From CAKSQL01 sp045649415 (GTDB lineage: Bacteria > Bacillota > Clostridia > UBA1381): DNA of 64,000 bases. The notes under the pieces were generated by a model that saw only the letters and a list, made by a program, of their open reading frames with translations, did not search any database and was not told the DNA's origin. This document shows, piece by piece, positions 51,083 through 60,417 of this stretch. Numbering within the stretch: position 1 is the first letter of the stretch; every line of letters begins with the position of its first letter. Position numbers and translations under genes: made by a program. The stretch covers positions 23,409 through 87,408 of the forward strand of contig JAZRPY010000006.1 in assembly GCA_045649415.1 (NCBI GenBank), read 5' to 3'.

Positions 51083-51175
51083 CCCCCTTTTGTCAATACT
51101 AAAAAAGGAAAATAACCTTGTACATATCAAATGATAAATTTGAAATAAATATAAGAGGGCGAGGTTGTTTTTTTT

Positions 51176-51943
51176 ATGAATAAGGTTGAGATTTGTGGCG
51201 TGAATACTGCATCGTTGCCTACACTTTCAAGGGAGGAAAAGCAGGCACTTTTTATAAAAATAAAGGAAGGTGACCAACAGGCGAGAGAAAAATTTGTTCA
51301 GGGAAATTTAAGGCTTGTTCTCAGTGTCATTCAAAGGTTTTCCAACAGGGGTGAAAATCCTGACGATTTGTTTCAGGTGGGATGTATCGGCTTGATTAAG
51401 GCGATTGATAATTTCGACCTTTCCCAGAATGTTCAGTTTTCCACCTATGCAGTTCCTATGATAATCGGTGAAATAAGGAGATATTTAAGGGATAATAATG
51501 CAATAAGAATAAGCAGGTCATTAAAGGATATTGCATATAAGGCAATTTATGTAAAGGAAAAGCTATCCTCAAAAAACTCAAGAGAGCCTACCATCACCGA
51601 AATTGCAAAGGAATTGGATTTGCCAAAGGAGGAGGTATCCTTTGCTCTTGATGCTATAGCCGAGCCTATAAGCCTATATGAGCCTGTGTACCACGACGGT
51701 GGTGAGGCAATATATGTTATGGATCAGGTAAAAGACAAGAAAAACACAGACGAAAACTGGCTTGAAAATATTGCACTTGACGAGGCGATGAGGCATCTTG
51801 GAGAAAGGGAGAAACACATTTTGAAGCTGAGATTTTTCAAAGGGAAAACACAAATGGAAGTTGCCGAGGAAATAGGAATTAGTCAGGCACAGGTATCAAG
51901 ACTTGAAAAAAGTGCCTTGAAAAATATGCGAAAGTATATATAA
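51176..51943 (+). CDS. sigG: RNA polymerase sporulation sigma factor SigG
   Basis: A 255-residue sigmaG, the late forespore sigma factor. The N-terminus MNKVEICGVNTASLPTLSRE matches the anti-sigma-sensitive segment of SigG. Regions 2 (NPDDLFQVGCIGLIKAIDNF), 3 and 4 (EEIGISQAQVSRLEKSALKN) are complete. It lies 93 bases after sigE; a sigmaF promoter would be expected in that gap but I could not define one. Confidence 0.96.
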   Translation: MNKVEICGVNTASLPTLSREEKQALFIKIKEGDQQAREKFVQGNLRLVLSVIQRFSNRGENPDDLFQVGCIGLIKAIDNFDLSQNVQFSTYAVPMIIGEIRRYLRDNNAIRISRSLKDIAYKAIYVKEKLSSKNSREPTITEIAKELDLPKEEVSFALDAIAEPISLYEPVYHDGGEAIYVMDQVKDKKNTDENWLENIALDEAMRHLGEREKHILKLRFFKGKTQMEVAEEIGISQAQVSRLEKSALKNMRKYI

Positions 51944-51950
51944 ATACTAT

Positions 51951-51987
51951 AGGTGATACTAAAATTTTTTGGTATCACCTTTTTTTG
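51951..51987 (+). terminator. terminator after sigG
   Basis: AGGTGATAC (51951-51959) pairs with GTATCACCT (51972-51980), followed by seven T. Confidence 0.93.
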
Positions 51988-52060
51988 GGTGTAATTTTAA
52001 CAAAGAACATATAATAAGTAGGTTTCTTTATAAGAAAAGTGCTATTTTTGTAAAAATATA

Positions 52061-52089
52061 TTGATATTATATGGAATTAGAGGTATAAT
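52061..52089 (+). promoter_or_regulatory. promoter of the gltX operon
   Basis: TTGATA (52061-52066), 17 bases, TATAAT (52084-52089). No T-box leader is seen between it and gltX. Confidence 0.7.
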
Positions 52090-52184
52090 ATAAGAATATA
52101 GTAGTATAATGCTATAATTGTGTAAAAATGCGATTAAAACAAAGGGATATATTATAAAAAATATTAAGGAAAGGCAGATAGAAA

Positions 52185-53840
52185 ATGGATTATAACAAAT
52201 TAGCAGAGCTTATTTTCCCTAACATTACAAAAATTCCTGAGGATTATGAAAAGGAGTACCCCAAAAGAACACTTAAAGAGGGTGCAAAGGTAACAAGATT
52301 TGCACCAAGTCCAACAGGCTTTCTACATATAGGTGGTCTGTTTGCAGCCTTTATGGCAGAAAGGGTAGCACATCTTACCGACGGTGTGTTCTATCTGAGA
52401 ATTGAGGACACCGATAAAAAAAGAGAGGTAGAGGACGGGGTTTCGAGAATTGTTGAGGGATTAAAGGTGTTCGGCGTAAACTTTGACGAGGGAATGACAT
52501 CTGAAACTGATGAAACAGGCGAATATGGTCCATATATGCAGAGCAAGAGAAAGGACATATACCAATCCTTCTGTAAGGAGCTTATGAAAAAGGGACTTGC
52601 GTATCCGTGCTTCTGCACTGCTGAGGAGTTGGCAGACATCAGAGAAAAGCAGGAAAAAGACAAAATTACCCCGGGGTATTATGGTGAATATGCTCATTGC
52701 AGAGATTTGAGCTATGAGGAGATTGAGGAAAAAATCAATAAAGGTGCAGGTTTTGTTGTAAGATTAAAGTCACCGGGAAAAGAGGATAAGAGAATCTCCT
52801 TTGAGGACGGAATTAAGGGCACAATTGAAATGCCTGAAAATATAACCGATATAGTTTTATTAAAGACCGATGGAATACCAACCTATCATTTTGCTCACGC
52901 AGTTGATGATCACCTGATGGGTACAACTGATGTTATAAGAGGTGATGAATGGATTTCATCAGCACCAATACATTTACAGCTATTTGATGTGCTTGGCTTT
53001 GAAACACCAAGATATTCACACATTTCTCCTATCACCAAAGAGGATGAGGAAACGGGGGGAAAAAGAAAGCTTTCCAAGAGAAAGGACCCTGAGGCTGCAG
53101 TTACCTACTACCATGAGGTAGGGTATCCTAAGGAAGCAGTTCTGGAATATCTTCTAACTATTGCTAATTCAAACTATGAGCAATGGCGAATGGACAATCC
53201 TGAGGCTGACAGAAACACATTCCCATTTTCTTTAAAGAATATGAGCAAGGCAGGAGCATTGTTTGATATTGCAAAGCTCACCGACATCAGTAAGACCTAT
53301 ATAGCAACCTTGTCGGCAGAGGAGGTTTATGAAAGAGTGCTTGCCTGGGCAGAGGGCTATGATGAAAAATTCAAAGAAAGAATTATAAATAATCCAGAGT
53401 ATGCACTAAACATATTCTCCATTGAAAGAGGTAACGAAAAGCCAAGAAAGGATATTTCAAAGTGGGCAGAGATGCCTGAATATGTGGAATATTTCTATGA
53501 AGCACCAAAAAATTGCGAATATCCCGAAAATCTATCAAATGCCGATATGGCAGAGATTTTAAAGGAATATAAAAAGGTCTATACTCCTGATGAGGACCAG
53601 GAGAGCTGGTTCCCTAAGGTGAGGGATATGAGTGAAAGCTTGGGCTATGCAAAGGCACCTAAGCTATATAAGAAAAATCCTGAGGAATATAAGGGCCATG
53701 TGGGAGATGTGAGCACAGTTATAAGAGTGGCTGCAACAGGCAGAAGAAACACTCCCGACTTGTACCAGATTTTGAAAACTCTTGGATATGACGAGGTAAT
53801 CAGAAGATTTGATGATGCAATAAGTTCATTGGAAAACTAA
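52185..53840 (+). CDS. gltX: glutamyl-tRNA synthetase
   Basis: A 551-residue class I synthetase charging tRNA(Glu). The HIGH-type motif is RFAPSPTGFLHIGGLFAAF, the catalytic-site DD region IRGDEWISSAPIHL, and the KMSKS-type motif KLSKRKDPEAA. It is longer than the 470-490 residue enzyme of many bacteria, and of a form common in Clostridia. Since glnS follows, this enzyme need not misacylate tRNA(Gln), but its discrimination cannot be read from sequence by eye. AAAGGCAG precedes ATG. Confidence 0.95.
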   Translation: MDYNKLAELIFPNITKIPEDYEKEYPKRTLKEGAKVTRFAPSPTGFLHIGGLFAAFMAERVAHLTDGVFYLRIEDTDKKREVEDGVSRIVEGLKVFGVNFDEGMTSETDETGEYGPYMQSKRKDIYQSFCKELMKKGLAYPCFCTAEELADIREKQEKDKITPGYYGEYAHCRDLSYEEIEEKINKGAGFVVRLKSPGKEDKRISFEDGIKGTIEMPENITDIVLLKTDGIPTYHFAHAVDDHLMGTTDVIRGDEWISSAPIHLQLFDVLGFETPRYSHISPITKEDEETGGKRKLSKRKDPEAAVTYYHEVGYPKEAVLEYLLTIANSNYEQWRMDNPEADRNTFPFSLKNMSKAGALFDIAKLTDISKTYIATLSAEEVYERVLAWAEGYDEKFKERIINNPEYALNIFSIERGNEKPRKDISKWAEMPEYVEYFYEAPKNCEYPENLSNADMAEILKEYKKVYTPDEDQESWFPKVRDMSESLGYAKAPKLYKKNPEEYKGHVGDVSTVIRVAATGRRNTPDLYQILKTLGYDEVIRRFDDAISSLEN

Positions 53841-53861
53841 GAAGGACAGGTGATATACTAA

Positions 53862-55535
53862 ATGGAAGAGATAAGAGAATCGGTTAATTTTATACACGAG
53901 GCAATAAATAAGGATCTGGAGGATGGAGTCTATAACAGAGTTCAGACGAGATTTCCTCCTGAGCCAAACGGATATCTTCATATTGGTCATGCAAAGGCAA
54001 TATGCATTGATTTTGGCACAGCAATAAAATATAACGGAAGCTGTAATTTAAGACTTGATGACACTAATCCTACAAAGGAGGATGTGGAGTATGTGGATGC
54101 AATTATGGAGGATATAAAATGGCTTGGCTTTAAGTGGGACAAGGTTTTATATGCATCCGATTATTTTGATGCAATACATGAGTCTGCCATAAAGCTTATT
54201 AAAATGGGCAAGGCATATGTTGATGATTTAACTGCAGAAGAAATAAGAGAATACAGAGGTACTTTAACCGAGGCAGGTAAGAATAGTCCGTATCGTGACC
54301 GTAGTGTTGAGGAAAATCTTGAGCTTTTTGAAAGAATGACCAAGGGAGAATTCCAGACAGGTGAAAAGGTTTTAAGAGCAAAGATTGATATGGCGTCACC
54401 TAATCTCAATATGCGTGACCCTGTAATTTACAGAATTTTACACGCTGAGCATCACAGAACGGGGGACAAGTGGTGTGTGTACCCGATGTACGATTTTGCA
54501 CATCCTATTTCCGATACTGTGGAGGGAGTAACTCACTCTTTATGTTCTTTGGAATTTGAGGACCATCGTCCTTTATATGACTGGGTGCTAAGGGAGCTTG
54601 GTTTTGAAGAGCCATCCCGTCAGATTGAATTTGCAAGAATGAATTTAAACTACACCCTCACAAGTAAGAGAAAATGCCTAAAGCTTGTTCAGGACAATAT
54701 CGTTTCAGGCTGGGACGACCCAAGAATGGGAACTCTTTGTGGAATGAGAAGGCGTGGCTACACTGCTACTGCAATCCGTGATTTTTGCGATAGAATTGGT
54801 GTTGCAAAGTCAAATAGCGTGATTGATTTTAGTTTACTTGAGCATTGTGTTCGTGAGGACCTGAACAAAAATGCACCTCGTGCAATGGCAGTTTTAAGAC
54901 CAATTAAGCTGATAATTGACAACTATCCTGAGGGACAGGTTGAGGAAATAGAGGTTGAGATTAACCCCGAAAGACCTGAAATGGGAACAAGAAAGGTTGA
55001 ATTCTCAAGGGAATTGTATATTGAAGAGGACGACTTTATGGTGGATGCACCAAAAAAATATTTCAGACTTGCTCCCGATAGAGAGGTAAGACTCAAAAGT
55101 GCATACTATGTAACCTGTGTCGATTATAAAATGGATGACGAGGGCAGAGTCTATGAGGTACACTGTACCTATGACCCTGAAACCCGTGGAGGTCAGTCCC
55201 CTGACGGACGAAAGGTTAAGGGCACAATTCATTGGGTGAGTGCAGCTCATTCAATCAATGCAACTATCAAGTTGTACGACAGGCTTTTCAATGTAGAAAA
55301 CCCATCCGACGAAAGCAAGGTGGGAAGCTTTATTGAAAACTTAAATCCTGAATCAGAGGTGGTTTTAAAGGATTGTAAGATAGAGAGTAATTTAGCAAAT
55401 GTGAAGCCGGGAGATACCTTCCAGTTCTTGAGAATGGGATATTTCTGTGTGGACACCGACAGTGCAGAGGACAATATAATAATCAACAGAACTGTTGCTC
55501 TTAAGGATTCCTGGGCAAAGGTAATGGATAAATAG
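53862..55535 (+). CDS. glnS: glutaminyl-tRNA synthetase
   Basis: A 557-residue class I GlnRS. The HIGH motif is RFPPEPNGYLHIGHAKAICI, and the KMSKS-equivalent is TLTSKRKCLKLV. The GlnRS-typical WGFKWDK-type segment (IKWLGFKWDK) and the two-beta-barrel anticodon domain (VLRPIKLIIDNYPEGQ to the end) are complete. GlnRS is patchy in Bacillota and is thought to have spread by transfer. It lies 21 bases after gltX, in the same operon. AAGGACAGG precedes ATG. Confidence 0.96.
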   Translation: MEEIRESVNFIHEAINKDLEDGVYNRVQTRFPPEPNGYLHIGHAKAICIDFGTAIKYNGSCNLRLDDTNPTKEDVEYVDAIMEDIKWLGFKWDKVLYASDYFDAIHESAIKLIKMGKAYVDDLTAEEIREYRGTLTEAGKNSPYRDRSVEENLELFERMTKGEFQTGEKVLRAKIDMASPNLNMRDPVIYRILHAEHHRTGDKWCVYPMYDFAHPISDTVEGVTHSLCSLEFEDHRPLYDWVLRELGFEEPSRQIEFARMNLNYTLTSKRKCLKLVQDNIVSGWDDPRMGTLCGMRRRGYTATAIRDFCDRIGVAKSNSVIDFSLLEHCVREDLNKNAPRAMAVLRPIKLIIDNYPEGQVEEIEVEINPERPEMGTRKVEFSRELYIEEDDFMVDAPKKYFRLAPDREVRLKSAYYVTCVDYKMDDEGRVYEVHCTYDPETRGGQSPDGRKVKGTIHWVSAAHSINATIKLYDRLFNVENPSDESKVGSFIENLNPESEVVLKDCKIESNLANVKPGDTFQFLRMGYFCVDTDSAEDNIIINRTVALKDSWAKVMDK

Positions 55536-55557
55536 TTTTTGAAAGGAAGTTTTTAAA

Positions 55558-56754
55558 GTGTTTGAATCAAATAAATATTTATCGGACAGAGTAAAGCCTC
55601 TAAAGGCTTCTGCAATCCGTGAGATGTTTAAGCTCATGGCAGACCCTGAAATTATTTCATTAGCGGGAGGAAACCCATCCTCCGAGCTTTTTCCAGGAGA
55701 GGAATTGTCAAAAATAGCAGGTAAAATTTTAATGACCAATCCTGCAGGTGCATTGCAATATGGCACAACTGACGGCTATGCTCCATTAAAGGAAAAGGTT
55801 ATAGAAAGAGTGAAAAAGATAAATTCCATCAGTGAGGGTGACAGAGTGATTATCACCACAGGTGCACAACAGGGTATAGACTTGGTGGCAAAAATTCTTG
55901 TTAATGAGGATGAGGCTGTTGTTGTGGAGGACCCGAGCTTTATCGGCACATTAAACTCTTTGCGTTCCTATAAGGGAAGGCTTATTGGCGTTCCTCTTGA
56001 GGATGACGGAATGAATATGGAAAAGCTGGAAGAGGCATTGAAGAACAACAAAGTAAAGTTTATTTACACAATCCCTACCTTCCAGAATCCGTCGGGAATA
56101 ACCACATCACTTGAAAAGCGTGAAAAAATGCTTGAACTGGCAGAAAAATATGATGTTATTATCTTAGAGGACAATCCATATGGTGATTTAAGATTTGAGG
56201 GTGAGGATGTGCCCACTATCAAATCGCTTGATAAAGAGGGAAGAGTTATTTATGTGGGAAGCTTTTCAAAAATTCTCTCTCCGGGATTACGCATAGGCTA
56301 TACTGTGGCAAACGCAGAGTTTTCCGATAGAATAGAGGTTGTTAAGCAGGTAAATGATGTACATACTCCTCTTCTCACTCAGATGATGGCAACAGAGTTT
56401 ATGAAGAAATATGATATTGATAAGTATATCCAGAAGGGCAGAGAGCTATATGGCAGAAAGTGCAGATTTATGCTTGAGTGTATGGATAAGTATTTTCCAA
56501 AAAGTGTTACCTACACTCGTCCACAGGGAGGCTTGTTCATTTTATGCTCAGCGCCTGAGGGAACTGACACCAATGCACTTTTAAAGGAAAGCCTGAAATA
56601 TAAGGTAGCCTTTGTGCCTGGAAATAGCTTCTCAACCAATATAGAAAAGCCCTCAAACCTGTTTAGACTCAACTACTCAACTATGCCTGAGGAAAAGATT
56701 GAAGCAGGTATCAAGGCATTGGGTGAGCTTTTATATAACACACTGGGCGAGTAA
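55558..56754 (+). CDS. PLP-dependent aminotransferase, class I/II (2-aminoadipate/LysN-like)
   Basis: A 398-residue fold-type I aminotransferase without a DNA-binding domain. Visible features are ISLAGGNPSSELFPGEEL, the substrate-loop YGTTDGYAPLKEKV, the Asn in YTIPTFQNPSGITTSLEKRE, the Asp/Tyr cofactor site LEDNPYGDLRF and the PLP lysine in GSFSKILSPGLRIGY. Closest by motifs to 2-aminoadipate and multi-substrate (aromatic or branched) aminotransferases; the substrate is not certain. The start is GTG 55558 after AAAGGAAG. It shares the gltX-glnS-trpS direction with tight spacing. Confidence 0.9.
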   Translation: MFESNKYLSDRVKPLKASAIREMFKLMADPEIISLAGGNPSSELFPGEELSKIAGKILMTNPAGALQYGTTDGYAPLKEKVIERVKKINSISEGDRVIITTGAQQGIDLVAKILVNEDEAVVVEDPSFIGTLNSLRSYKGRLIGVPLEDDGMNMEKLEEALKNNKVKFIYTIPTFQNPSGITTSLEKREKMLELAEKYDVIILEDNPYGDLRFEGEDVPTIKSLDKEGRVIYVGSFSKILSPGLRIGYTVANAEFSDRIEVVKQVNDVHTPLLTQMMATEFMKKYDIDKYIQKGRELYGRKCRFMLECMDKYFPKSVTYTRPQGGLFILCSAPEGTDTNALLKESLKYKVAFVPGNSFSTNIEKPSNLFRLNYSTMPEEKIEAGIKALGELLYNTLGE

Positions 56755-56779
56755 AGTGTATCAGGAAAGGAATATAAAA

Positions 56780-57781
56780 ATGGACGAAAAGAAAACTATA
56801 TTTTCGGGGGTTCAACCCTCGGGAAATATCACATTAGGGAATTATCTTGGTGCAATTAAGAACTTTGTGGATTTGCAGCACGATTATCATTGTTGCTATG
56901 CCATAATGGATTTACACTCAATAACTGTTCGTCAGGACCCGCAGGAATTAAAGAAAAGAACCCTTGATTTGTTGAAAATTTATCTGGCTTGTGGAATTGA
57001 TCCTGAAGAAAATTTATTGTTCATTCAATCCCATGTGCCTGCTCATGCACAATTATCTTGGGTGCTTAATTGCTATACATATATGGGAGAATTGTCGAGA
57101 ATGACACAGTTTAAGGATAAGTCCCAAAAGCATGCCGACAACATAAATGCAGGCTTGTTCACATACCCTGTGTTAATGGCGGCAGACATACTTTTGTATC
57201 AGACCGACCTTGTGCCTGTTGGAAAGGATCAGCTTCAACACATTGAAATTGCAAGAGATATAGCACAACGCTTTAACTCAATCTATGGTGATGTGTTTAA
57301 GGTTCCCCAAGGCTTTATGCACAAGAATGGTGCGAAGATTATGAGTCTTACCGAGCCTACAAAGAAAATGTCAAAATCGGATGAAAACCCAAAATCCTAT
57401 ATCTCAATACTTGATGATTTCGATGTTATGGCAAAGAAAATCAAAAGTGCAGTCACAGATAGTGAAGGCATAATTGAGTACAGGGAAAATGACGAGGAAA
57501 AGGCAGGAATAAACAATCTTTTGAGTATAATGTCTGCAGTTACAGAGAGAGAAATTGAAAGCATTGTGAACGATTATCAGGGCAAGGGCTATGGTGACTT
57601 TAAAAAGGATGTTGCCGAGGCTGTTGTTGAATGCCTGAAGCCTATAAGAGAAAGATATGACCAATTGTCATCAGACAAGGCATATCTTGAAGGAATATAC
57701 AAAAACGGAGCTGAAAGAGCAAACAGAATGGCGCAAAGAACTCTGCAAAAGGTTTATAAAAAGGTTGGTTTCTTGCAATAG
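56780..57781 (+). CDS. trpS: tryptophanyl-tRNA synthetase
   Basis: A 333-residue class I TrpRS. The start KTIFSGVQPSGNITLGNYLG carries the HIGH-type motif; YPVLMAADILLYQTDLVPVG and the KMSKS motif KKMSKSDENP are clear. ATG 56780 has AAAGGAA 8 bases upstream; a longer frame from 56699 would overlap the aminotransferase. No T-box is seen. Confidence 0.97.
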   Translation: MDEKKTIFSGVQPSGNITLGNYLGAIKNFVDLQHDYHCCYAIMDLHSITVRQDPQELKKRTLDLLKIYLACGIDPEENLLFIQSHVPAHAQLSWVLNCYTYMGELSRMTQFKDKSQKHADNINAGLFTYPVLMAADILLYQTDLVPVGKDQLQHIEIARDIAQRFNSIYGDVFKVPQGFMHKNGAKIMSLTEPTKKMSKSDENPKSYISILDDFDVMAKKIKSAVTDSEGIIEYRENDEEKAGINNLLSIMSAVTEREIESIVNDYQGKGYGDFKKDVAEAVVECLKPIRERYDQLSSDKAYLEGIYKNGAERANRMAQRTLQKVYKKVGFLQ

Positions 57782-57819
57782 AGTATAGGTTTTTGAGATT
57801 GAGAGGATAGATACTTGAT

Positions 57820-58917
57820 ATGACAAGACAGGAAATTATATTTTTAATCGGTGCATTCATTGTTGCATTTTTGTTCAGTGTTGCATCCACTCCACTTGTT
57901 AAGATGTGGGCAGAAAAATTTAAGGTATATGATATCCCGAAGGATTCGAGAAGAATGCACTCCACACCTATTCCGAGAATGGGTGGCGTTGCTATAATAT
58001 TTGGATTTATGGTTGCACTCCTATGCTTCTATGGAAAGATGGACAGGCGTATTGCGGCCACAATAATAGGGGCTACCATTATTTCTGTGATGGGTATTGT
58101 GGACGATATCAAAGCTCTGGACGCCAAGCCAAAATTCATTATCCAGATCATAGCTGCACTGGTGGTTGTGATAGGTGGAGACTTGAAAATTGATGTAATC
58201 ACTAATCCCAACTTCTTTGCAAGCAATCCATATTGGGTGCTTCCTGAATGGTTGTCTGTGATTGTTACTATTGTGTGGATAGTTTTCATAACCAATGCCG
58301 TTAACTTTATTGACGGTCTTGACGGTCTTGCAGCAGGGGTATCGGCAATTATGTCGGTAAGTCTTGTGTTTATAGCAGTGAAGGTTGGGGAGTATCCTGT
58401 TGCCGTAATAGGAACATCACTTATGGGAGCGTGCTTTGGATTTTTGCCATACAACTTTAATCCTGCAAAGATATTTATGGGAGATACAGGCTCCACATTT
58501 TTAGGCTTCATTTTAGCGACACTTTCCATTCAGGGCGTGTTTAAAAGCTATGCCATAATTTCCTTTGCAGTGCCACTTTTAATTCTTGGTTTACCATTGT
58601 TTGATGCAAGCTTTGCAATGTTGAGAAGAATTTCGAAAGGACAAAGTCCAATGCAGGCAGACAGAGGTCATCTTCATCACAGATTGATAGATATGGGATT
58701 TTCTCAGAAGCAGACAGTTTTCATTCTCTATGCAATCAGTGGTGTTCTTGGAATAACTGCAGTTGTTCTTGCAGAGAGTACTGCCTTGAGGGCAATATTG
58801 ATACTTTTGTGCGTGATAGTATTTTTACTTATTGAGTCATTGCTCATTAAGGGAAATCTGGATAATAAAAATTCTGAAAATGAGGAAGGAAAGGGTGAGG
58901 ACAATGGAAAAAATTAA
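57820..58917 (+). CDS. undecaprenyl-phosphate GlcNAc-1-phosphate transferase (TagO/WecA family)
   Basis: A 365-residue MraY-family membrane enzyme with about 11 helices. It starts wall-polymer synthesis by moving GlcNAc-1-phosphate to undecaprenyl phosphate. Conserved motifs: GIVDDIKALDAKPKFIIQII, NAVNFIDGLDGLAAG, FMGDTGSTFLGF and the C-terminal histidine motif QADRGHLHHRLIDMG. The cytoplasmic tail is charged. It overlaps the epimerase gene by 14 bases, and both likely supply teichoic-type or secondary wall polymers that could anchor SLH proteins. Confidence 0.92.
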   Translation: MTRQEIIFLIGAFIVAFLFSVASTPLVKMWAEKFKVYDIPKDSRRMHSTPIPRMGGVAIIFGFMVALLCFYGKMDRRIAATIIGATIISVMGIVDDIKALDAKPKFIIQIIAALVVVIGGDLKIDVITNPNFFASNPYWVLPEWLSVIVTIVWIVFITNAVNFIDGLDGLAAGVSAIMSVSLVFIAVKVGEYPVAVIGTSLMGACFGFLPYNFNPAKIFMGDTGSTFLGFILATLSIQGVFKSYAIISFAVPLLILGLPLFDASFAMLRRISKGQSPMQADRGHLHHRLIDMGFSQKQTVFILYAISGVLGITAVVLAESTALRAILILLCVIVFLLIESLLIKGNLDNKNSENEEGKGEDNGKN

Positions 58918-60058
58918 GGTAATGCTTGTTTTTGGCACAAGACCTGAGGCTATTAAAATGGCACCTGTTGTGCTTGAACTAAAGAAATATCCACAGATTG
59001 AAACAATTGTGTGTGTGACTGCACAACACAGGGAAATGCTTGACCAGGTCCTTGAAATTTTCAATATAAAGCCTGACTTTGACTTAAATATTATGAAGGA
59101 CAGGCAAACCCTAATCGGAATAACAACAAGAGTTTTGGAAGGACTTGACTCTGTTATGAAACAAGCAAAGCCCGACATTGTTTTGGTCCATGGCGACACC
59201 TCAACCACCTTTGTTGGTGCATTGGCAGCGTTTTATAATCAGATTAAGGTAGGTCATGTTGAGGCAGGACTGAGAACCTATGATAAATACTCACCATTCC
59301 CTGAGGAGATGAACAGGTGCTTAACAGGAAGAATTGCAGATCTGCATTTCTCTCCCACAGTTGCCAACAGAGAAAATCTCTTGAAGGAAAGCATTCCTGA
59401 GGAGAAAATATTTATCACAGGTAACACCGTTATTGATGCTTTAAAAACCACAGTTAATGATGGATATAAATTCAAAACCAAGGAGCTTAATGACCTTGAT
59501 TTTGAGAATAAGAGAGTTGTAGTTGTAACAGCTCACAGAAGAGAAAACCTTGGTAAGCCATTAGAGGATATATGCAATGCCTTAAAGGAAATTGTAACAT
59601 CCTATGATGATGTTGAATTAGTTTATCCTATGCATTTAAACCCTGCAGTAAGAGAAACTGTGCTTTCAATTCTTGATGGGGTTAAAGGCGTGCATCTGAT
59701 TGAGCCTGTGAATGTGGATGAGCTTCACAATTTAATGAGCAGAAGCTATATGATTTTAACCGATTCGGGAGGACTTCAGGAGGAGGCTCCTGCGTTGGCA
59801 AAGCCTGTTCTCGTGCTCAGGCGTGAAACTGAACGCCCCGAAGCAGTTGAGGCAGGAACAGTCAAATTGGCAGGTGTCGATAAGGACACAATCGTTAATA
59901 TGGCAAAGGAGCTTTTGGATAGTCCAGAAGCATATAAAAAGATGGCACAGGCAGCTAATCCTTATGGTGACGGAGAAGCGTCAAGAAGAACTGCAGAGGC
60001 TATTTTGCATCACTTTGGCAAAATGGAAAAGCCAAGTGATTTTGTGCCGGGAAAATAA
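58904..60058 (+). CDS. wecB: UDP-N-acetylglucosamine 2-epimerase (non-hydrolysing)
   Basis: A 384-residue epimerase interconverting UDP-GlcNAc and UDP-ManNAc (WecB/MnaA). The start KVMLVFGTRPEAIKMAPVVL, HVEAGLRTYDKYSPFPEEMN, VTAHRRENLG and ILTDSGGLQEEAPALAKPVL are diagnostic. ATG 58904 with GTGAGG upstream is chosen over a long frame that begins inside the previous gene. ManNAc is a known component of polymers bound by SLH domains. Confidence 0.95.
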   Translation: MEKIKVMLVFGTRPEAIKMAPVVLELKKYPQIETIVCVTAQHREMLDQVLEIFNIKPDFDLNIMKDRQTLIGITTRVLEGLDSVMKQAKPDIVLVHGDTSTTFVGALAAFYNQIKVGHVEAGLRTYDKYSPFPEEMNRCLTGRIADLHFSPTVANRENLLKESIPEEKIFITGNTVIDALKTTVNDGYKFKTKELNDLDFENKRVVVVTAHRRENLGKPLEDICNALKEIVTSYDDVELVYPMHLNPAVRETVLSILDGVKGVHLIEPVNVDELHNLMSRSYMILTDSGGLQEEAPALAKPVLVLRRETERPEAVEAGTVKLAGVDKDTIVNMAKELLDSPEAYKKMAQAANPYGDGEASRRTAEAILHHFGKMEKPSDFVPGK

Positions 60059-60084
60059 CTCTGTTTAAAGGAGAGTAAAGGGAT

Positions 60085-60417
60085 ATGAAGGTTTTTGAAT
60101 TAGAGGAAAAATTAGGTTGCACCTTGGTATGTGGCGAGGGTGGTAAGAACAAGGAAATCAATGGTTGCTATATAGGTGACCTGTTGAGTCTTGCCATGAG
60201 TAAGGTGGAAAAGGACAATGTGTGGATAACTATCCAGAGCAATATCAATATAGCGGCAGTTGCCACCTTGACCGAGGCAGGCTGCATAGTTATCTGCGAC
60301 GGCTTTGAGCCTGATGAAAACACAAGGAAAAAGGCAGACCAGGAGGATATCCCCATTTTCTCATCTGACAAGTCTGCATATGAATTGGCAAAGCTTTTAT
60401 CGGGGCTGGGAATATGA
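60085..60417 (+). CDS. DRTGG-domain protein
   Basis: A 110-residue protein formed almost entirely by one DRTGG domain (GCYIGDLLSLAMSKVEKDNV; WITIQSNINIAAVATLTEAG; CIVICDGFEPDENTRKKA). These domains bind nucleotides or act as sensors in some proteins; this stand-alone form is unknown. It often precedes PHP and NuoE-type genes in Clostridia, as here. AAAGGAG lies about 11 bases before ATG. Its stop overlaps the next start (ATGA). Confidence 0.85.
   Translation: MKVFELEEKLGCTLVCGEGGKNKEINGCYIGDLLSLAMSKVEKDNVWITIQSNINIAAVATLTEAGCIVICDGFEPDENTRKKADQEDIPIFSSDKSAYELAKLLSGLGI

Noticed and set aside
51990..52184. T-box or other riboswitch before gltX
   Set aside because: No T-box sequence, specifier hairpin or antiterminator is visible; the region is AT-rich with a plain promoter.
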